A stretch of DNA of 39,656 nucleotides from Fuerstiella sp. (GTDB taxonomy: Bacteria; Planctomycetota; Planctomycetia; Planctomycetales; Planctomycetaceae). Numbering within the stretch: position 1 is the stretch's first letter; each line of letters begins with the position of its first letter. Of the stretch, positions 36,317 through 39,656 are shown piece by piece. The stretch is from assembly GCA_022447185.1 (NCBI GenBank), contig JAKVAY010000071.1, forward strand, positions 1-39,656, read 5' to 3'. Position numbers and translations under genes: made by a program. The notes below the pieces were generated by a model. The model was given only the letters and a program-made list of their open reading frames with translations. It did no database searches and was not told where the DNA came from.

Positions 36317-37738
36317 ATGTCTTTGCTGCCAATCATTGACTCCAGCCCTGAACCAGCTGGTCCACAGACCACTATTGGTCCGACAAGAGGAACATACGCA
36401 TTTGTCAGTCTCGGCTGTCCCAAGAATCTGGTTGACAGTGAGAAGATGCTCGGACAGCTGGCACTGGACGGCTACCAACTGATACCGGAAGCAGATGGTG
36501 CGGATTTCGTCGTCGTAAACACCTGTGGGTTCATCGAAAGTTCACGCGACGAGTCCCGGTCTGTGATTCGGGAAATGCTGGACCTCAAAGCATCAGGTCG
36601 GACAGGTGGCGTAATTGTTGCAGGCTGTTTGCCCCAGCGTCTCGAAGACGATGGTGGCCTGCTCAATGAAATGCCGGACATCGACCATGTTGTCGGTGTG
36701 TTTGGCCGGGATGAGATCGTCAAGGCGGCGGATAAACTGGTGGGTGGAATCACGGAACAACGGGAACTGTTCCGTCCCGCACCCATGAAGGCGCTGGACG
36801 ACCGAGCCCGACTGAGGATTACCCCCTCGCACTATGCATACCTGAAGATTTCTGAAGGTTGTGATCGAACATGCACTTTCTGTTCGATTCCAAAAATGAG
36901 AGGAAAACACGTCACGAAACCCATCGAAATGGTGATGGATGAAGCCCATGAACTGGCCGCAGACGGGGTTCGCGAACTGAATATTGTAGCTCAGGATACC
37001 ACCTACTACGGACTCGATTACTACGGAGAAGTGCGTCTGGCAGAACTCCTCAGACAGCTGGAAACAATCGAGCAAATCGACTGGATCCGACTCATGTATC
37101 TGTACCCCGTTCATTTTAATGATGATCTGATTCAAACGATTGCCGAGTCATCAAAGATTCTCCCGTATCTGGACATGCCTCTTCAGCATATTAGTTCTCC
37201 AGTCCTGAAACGCATGCAGCGCCGTGTGGACGGCGCGCAAACGCGTGAGTTGGTCAGCAAACTACGCGCGACAATTCCCAATCTCGTATTACGAACGACA
37301 TTCATCACAGGGTTCCCAGGTGAGACCGACAAACACTTCAGCGAACTATGTGACTTTGTCACTGAGACCCGATTTGAACGAATGGGCGTTTTTACATATT
37401 CGAAAGAACCAGGCACGCCGGCAATCCGTCTGGACGGACATTTGCCGGATGATGTGAAGGTTGAGCGTCAGGACGAACTCATGACATTACAGCAGTCGAT
37501 TGCGTTCGATCATGCTGAGTCACTCATCGGGTACGAGCTTGATGTCCTGATAGACGAAAAGGTCGAGGAAAACGTCTGGGTCGGAAGATCGTTTGCAGAC
37601 GCCCCTGAAATCGATGCGTGTACGTATGTTTCCGCAGAGAACCTGGATCCAGGTTCTCTCATTCCCGTTGAGATTCTGCGGCGTGATGAATACGATTTAA
37701 TCGGAGTTGCAGTCGATGATGATACGGCTGAACTCTGA
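36317..37738 (+). CDS. rimO: Ribosomal protein S12 methylthiotransferase
   Basis: This 473-residue radical-SAM enzyme adds a methylthio group to Asp88 (E. coli numbering is Asp89) of ribosomal protein S12. The N-terminal MTTase domain has its three cluster cysteines at Cys34 (LGCPKN), Cys70 (NTCGFI) and Cys104 (AGCLPQ). The radical-SAM CxxxCxxC is Cys182, Cys186, Cys189 (GCDRTCTFC). A C-terminal TRAM-like domain (about 400-470) is present. The spacing and the LGCPKNLVDSE motif separate RimO from its tRNA-modifying relative MiaB. The frame is open to a GTG at 36284 with ATGs at 36296 and 36317; I chose 36317, which starts a normal N-terminus. It is divergent from the GspE-like gene with 264 nt between. 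Confidence 0.95.
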   Translation: MSLLPIIDSSPEPAGPQTTIGPTRGTYAFVSLGCPKNLVDSEKMLGQLALDGYQLIPEADGADFVVVNTCGFIESSRDESRSVIREMLDLKASGRTGGVIVAGCLPQRLEDDGGLLNEMPDIDHVVGVFGRDEIVKAADKLVGGITEQRELFRPAPMKALDDRARLRITPSHYAYLKISEGCDRTCTFCSIPKMRGKHVTKPIEMVMDEAHELAADGVRELNIVAQDTTYYGLDYYGEVRLAELLRQLETIEQIDWIRLMYLYPVHFNDDLIQTIAESSKILPYLDMPLQHISSPVLKRMQRRVDGAQTRELVSKLRATIPNLVLRTTFITGFPGETDKHFSELCDFVTETRFERMGVFTYSKEPGTPAIRLDGHLPDDVKVERQDELMTLQQSIAFDHAESLIGYELDVLIDEKVEENVWVGRSFADAPEIDACTYVSAENLDPGSLIPVEILRRDEYDLIGVAVDDDTAEL

Positions 37739-37957
37739 GGAACCAGTGAGAAAAATCATCGTGTTGCGATTCTGAGAACAACCAGAAGCCATCACCAGAT
37801 ACGCGGGGACACGGATCGGCTGTTTGTGTGTTGCTGTCGCTTCCCGGCTACTGAATACAGTGACCGACCGCGTGACATGAGATTCAGAATCAATCATTAT
37901 TGACTTGTGTCAATTCACGCTTCATGCAGCCACACGGAAGAGCAGGAATACGATCGC

Positions 37958-38587
37958 ATGACGGAGGACACGAATTCTGATTCTGTCAGGTCAGCGTCCA
38001 TTCGCATCGGCAGGGAATCAATCAACCTTCCGAATCTGGTGACCCTGAGCCGTCTTGTTCTGGCAATCGTCCTGTTTTCCCTCATTGACAGTGGTCGCTG
38101 GTGGATCGCCAGTTCCGTTTTGTTCGTATTCGCTGCGTCCACCGATGCACTCGACGGCTGGCTGGCCCGCCGCTATGGCCAAGTCACCACACTGGGGAGG
38201 ATCCTCGACCCCTTCGTCGACAAGATCATCGTCGGTGGCGCATTTCTGTTTCTGCTGACCCCCGGCGGCGAACGATCTTCCGGCGTCACGGCATGGATGG
38301 TCATTACAGTGATCGGTCGTGAAATGTTTGTGTCCGGCCTCAGAGGTTTTTTGGAACAACATGGCCACGATTTTTCTGCCAACTTCATTGGCAAAGCAAA
38401 AATGGTACTGCAGTGCATGGCGGTGACTGCAGCCCTTATGTCCCTCGCTCCCGAACTCGACTGGCCATGGCTGATTCCCGTTCGTGATGTTCTGTTGTGG
38501 CTGGCTGTCGGTGTGACAGTCTGGAGTGGTCTGGTCTACATCATTCGGGGCATCAGGCTACTCAACCAGCAACCTTCAGACCAGTAG
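37958..38587 (+). CDS. pgsA: CDP-diacylglycerol--glycerol-3-phosphate 3-phosphatidyltransferase
   Basis: This 209-residue inner-membrane enzyme makes phosphatidylglycerol phosphate, the committed step to phosphatidylglycerol and cardiolipin. The CDP-alcohol phosphotransferase signature D-x2-D-G-x2-A-R-x8-G-x3-D-x3-D is complete: Asp63, Asp66, Gly67, Ala70-Arg71, Gly80, Asp84, Asp88. NLVTLSRLVLA at the N-terminus is typical of PgsA, and about five or six membrane segments follow. The GREMFVSGLRGFLEQHG segment matches the family. The frame is open to a GTG at 37907; the ATG at 37958 with AGCAGGA 10 nt upstream is preferred. Phosphatidylserine or cardiolipin synthase are less likely because of the NLxTxxR motif and length. 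Confidence 0.92.
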   Translation: MTEDTNSDSVRSASIRIGRESINLPNLVTLSRLVLAIVLFSLIDSGRWWIASSVLFVFAASTDALDGWLARRYGQVTTLGRILDPFVDKIIVGGAFLFLLTPGGERSSGVTAWMVITVIGREMFVSGLRGFLEQHGHDFSANFIGKAKMVLQCMAVTAALMSLAPELDWPWLIPVRDVLLWLAVGVTVWSGLVYIIRGIRLLNQQPSDQ

Positions 38588-38663
38588 CCTTCACCTTCGT
38601 CCACATCACCTCAATGCGCACTGGAGGTCCATATCCGTCGCCTGTCTGGCTCCATGGACAATT

Positions 38664-39656
38664 TTACTCGGGAAGGGCACGCATGGCGCACTGAATAAAA
38701 TTGCCATGAGCGATTGCCGCAACATCGTCATTGGAATATCCACGTTTCGTGAGGATGTCGAGCACCTGTCGAAGATCCGCGATGGAATTCAGGTCCTGTG
38801 GTGTCTGCTCCGTGCCAAATCCACCGTCGAGATCCGTTCCAATCCCAACGTGCTTTGCATTCCCCAGCAACTGGCAAATGTGGTCCACATGATCGACTGC
38901 GTGTTCGATCGTCAATCCGGCTGACTCGGGAGTCGTCGTTCCTCGTTTCCATCCAGGGACAATCATCCACGCGTCAAACGCCAGTCCTAAAACGCCTCCT
39001 CGGTCCGCAACGGCTCGAATCTGTTCATCTGTCAGCTGGCGAGGATCATCAACCAATGCCCGGCAGTTATGATGACTGGCCCAGACCGGCCCCTGATACA
39101 TGTCGAGCGCATCCCAGAACGTCTGTTCACTGAGATGAGTCAGATCCAGCAGAATCCCCAGACGGTCCATTTCCCGCAGCAGTTCTTTGCCCTGGTCAGA
39201 TAGTGGACCAACCTGATCGTGACCAAGTGCGTAACGACCTGCTCCGTAGTGCGCCGGTCCCAGTGCCCTCAGTCCGTAACTCCAGGCCGTTTCCAGATCA
39301 TCCACGGTCCGTATGGAGTCCGCACCTTCGAGACTCAGGATATAGCCAATTGGCGTATTATCCGCATCAGCATTCCACGCTTCCAGGTGACGCGACAGAT
39401 CCCCGGACGTACGGATCATTTTCAGTTCGCCGTCGTCTTCCATGGCACGGTACCACGCCAGTTGCCCCTGTGTCATCGCCCACGCCTGCGGCGGTGATTC
39501 CCAGACGGCAACCGATGCCCTTGGTTTCATACACCCGGCGATCTGAGTCGCAACACAGATCCCGATTTCTGCTTTGCGCATTTCTCCAAAGGTGACCGTA
39601 TTCCGGCCACAAGATTTATGGTTAGTCATCCCTGCTTCGGCGTTTCGAACATCATC
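38664..39656 (-). CDS. Membrane dipeptidase family (M19) protein, 5' end outside window
   Basis: The protein belongs to the renal dipeptidase/M19 amidohydrolase family, zinc enzymes that cleave dipeptides (often D-Ala or beta-lactam related). Counted from the internal ATG at 39629, visible ligands are Glu101 (LSLEGAD), His165 (LDLTHLS), His186 or His187 (ASHHNCR) and Asp266 (GIGTDLDGG). The usual C-terminus (AAIAHGNFIQCAMRALPE) is present. The first metal motif (His-x-Asp) of the family lies about 20-30 residues upstream of the first residues seen here, and the frame is still open through the last base of the window (about nine more codons, DDVRNAEAG before Met). Thus the ATG at 39629 is probably internal and the gene is truncated by the window, not in nature. 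Convergent with pgsA. Confidence 0.85.
   Translation of the reverse strand, partial: DDVRNAEAGMTNHKSCGRNTVTFGEMRKAEIGICVATQIAGCMKPRASVAVWESPPQAWAMTQGQLAWYRAMEDDGELKMIRTSGDLSRHLEAWNADADNTPIGYILSLEGADSIRTVDDLETAWSYGLRALGPAHYGAGRYALGHDQVGPLSDQGKELLREMDRLGILLDLTHLSEQTFWDALDMYQGPVWASHHNCRALVDDPRQLTDEQIRAVADRGGVLGLAFDAWMIVPGWKRGTTTPESAGLTIEHAVDHVDHICQLLGNAKHVGIGTDLDGGFGTEQTPQDLNSIADLRQVLDILTKRGYSNDDVAAIAHGNFIQCAMRALPE

Noticed and set aside
39629..39629. ATG at 39629 as the true start of the M19 dipeptidase
   Set aside because: The frame stays open to the window edge and the family's first metal motif should lie further upstream, so this Met is probably internal.

Overview
The window reads as chromosomal DNA of a planctomycete. 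The marker is the protein at 917-4234, which joins a PSCyt1 haem motif to DUF1549 and DUF1553, an architecture characteristic of Planctomycetes. Large secreted beta-propeller proteins, a small Cys-anchored lipoprotein, weak Shine-Dalgarno use and frequent GTG/TTG starts fit that assignment. Genes lie on both strands. I found no tRNA, rRNA, insertion sequence, CRISPR array or prophage gene.

Layout. 0-7.6 kb: an RraA-family protein, the PSCyt1/DUF1549/DUF1553 protein and a secreted TolB-propeller/M28 peptidase/PDZ protein. 7.6-15.1 kb: two ThDP-dependent enzymes on the minus strand (one close to benzoylformate decarboxylase), flanking a secreted PQQ-type propeller protein and a small lipoprotein. 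15.1-16.3 kb: a 1.1 kb gap with two coding-like scraps and a perfect 12-bp hairpin. 16.3-22.0 kb: a Gld-type ABC export cluster made of an ATPase, a permease fused to a GldG-like protein, and an acidic DUF4340 membrane protein. 22.1-25.9 kb: a DAACS-type symporter with a large extra loop and an HD-GYP response regulator. 26.1-28.0 kb: transaldolase and KdsB. 28.2-32.7 kb: the nrdA-nrdB ribonucleotide reductase locus behind a promoter with paired NrdR boxes and a long structured leader. 32.9-36.1 kb: a minus-strand pair, a degenerate GspE/PilB-like protein followed 8 bp later by a membrane-anchored MutS-family ATPase. 36.3-39.7 kb: rimO, pgsA and a dipeptidase (M19) cut by the window edge.

How parts fit together. 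NrdA and NrdB form one reductase. The NrdB has the class Ic signature: Phe where the radical Tyr normally sits and Glu for the first Asp metal ligand, so a Mn/Fe cofactor is expected. Its control region carries a sigma70-like promoter overlapped by two NrdR-box-like sites exactly 31 bp apart, then about 390 nt of leader with hairpins. The three Gld-type genes form a single export or surface-assembly unit. The strongest leads for something unusual are the class Ic nrd locus with its leader, the ATPase-dead GspE homologue coupled to a membrane MutS protein, the HD-GYP regulator with Asp to Glu at its phosphorylation site, and the symporter with a soluble insert.
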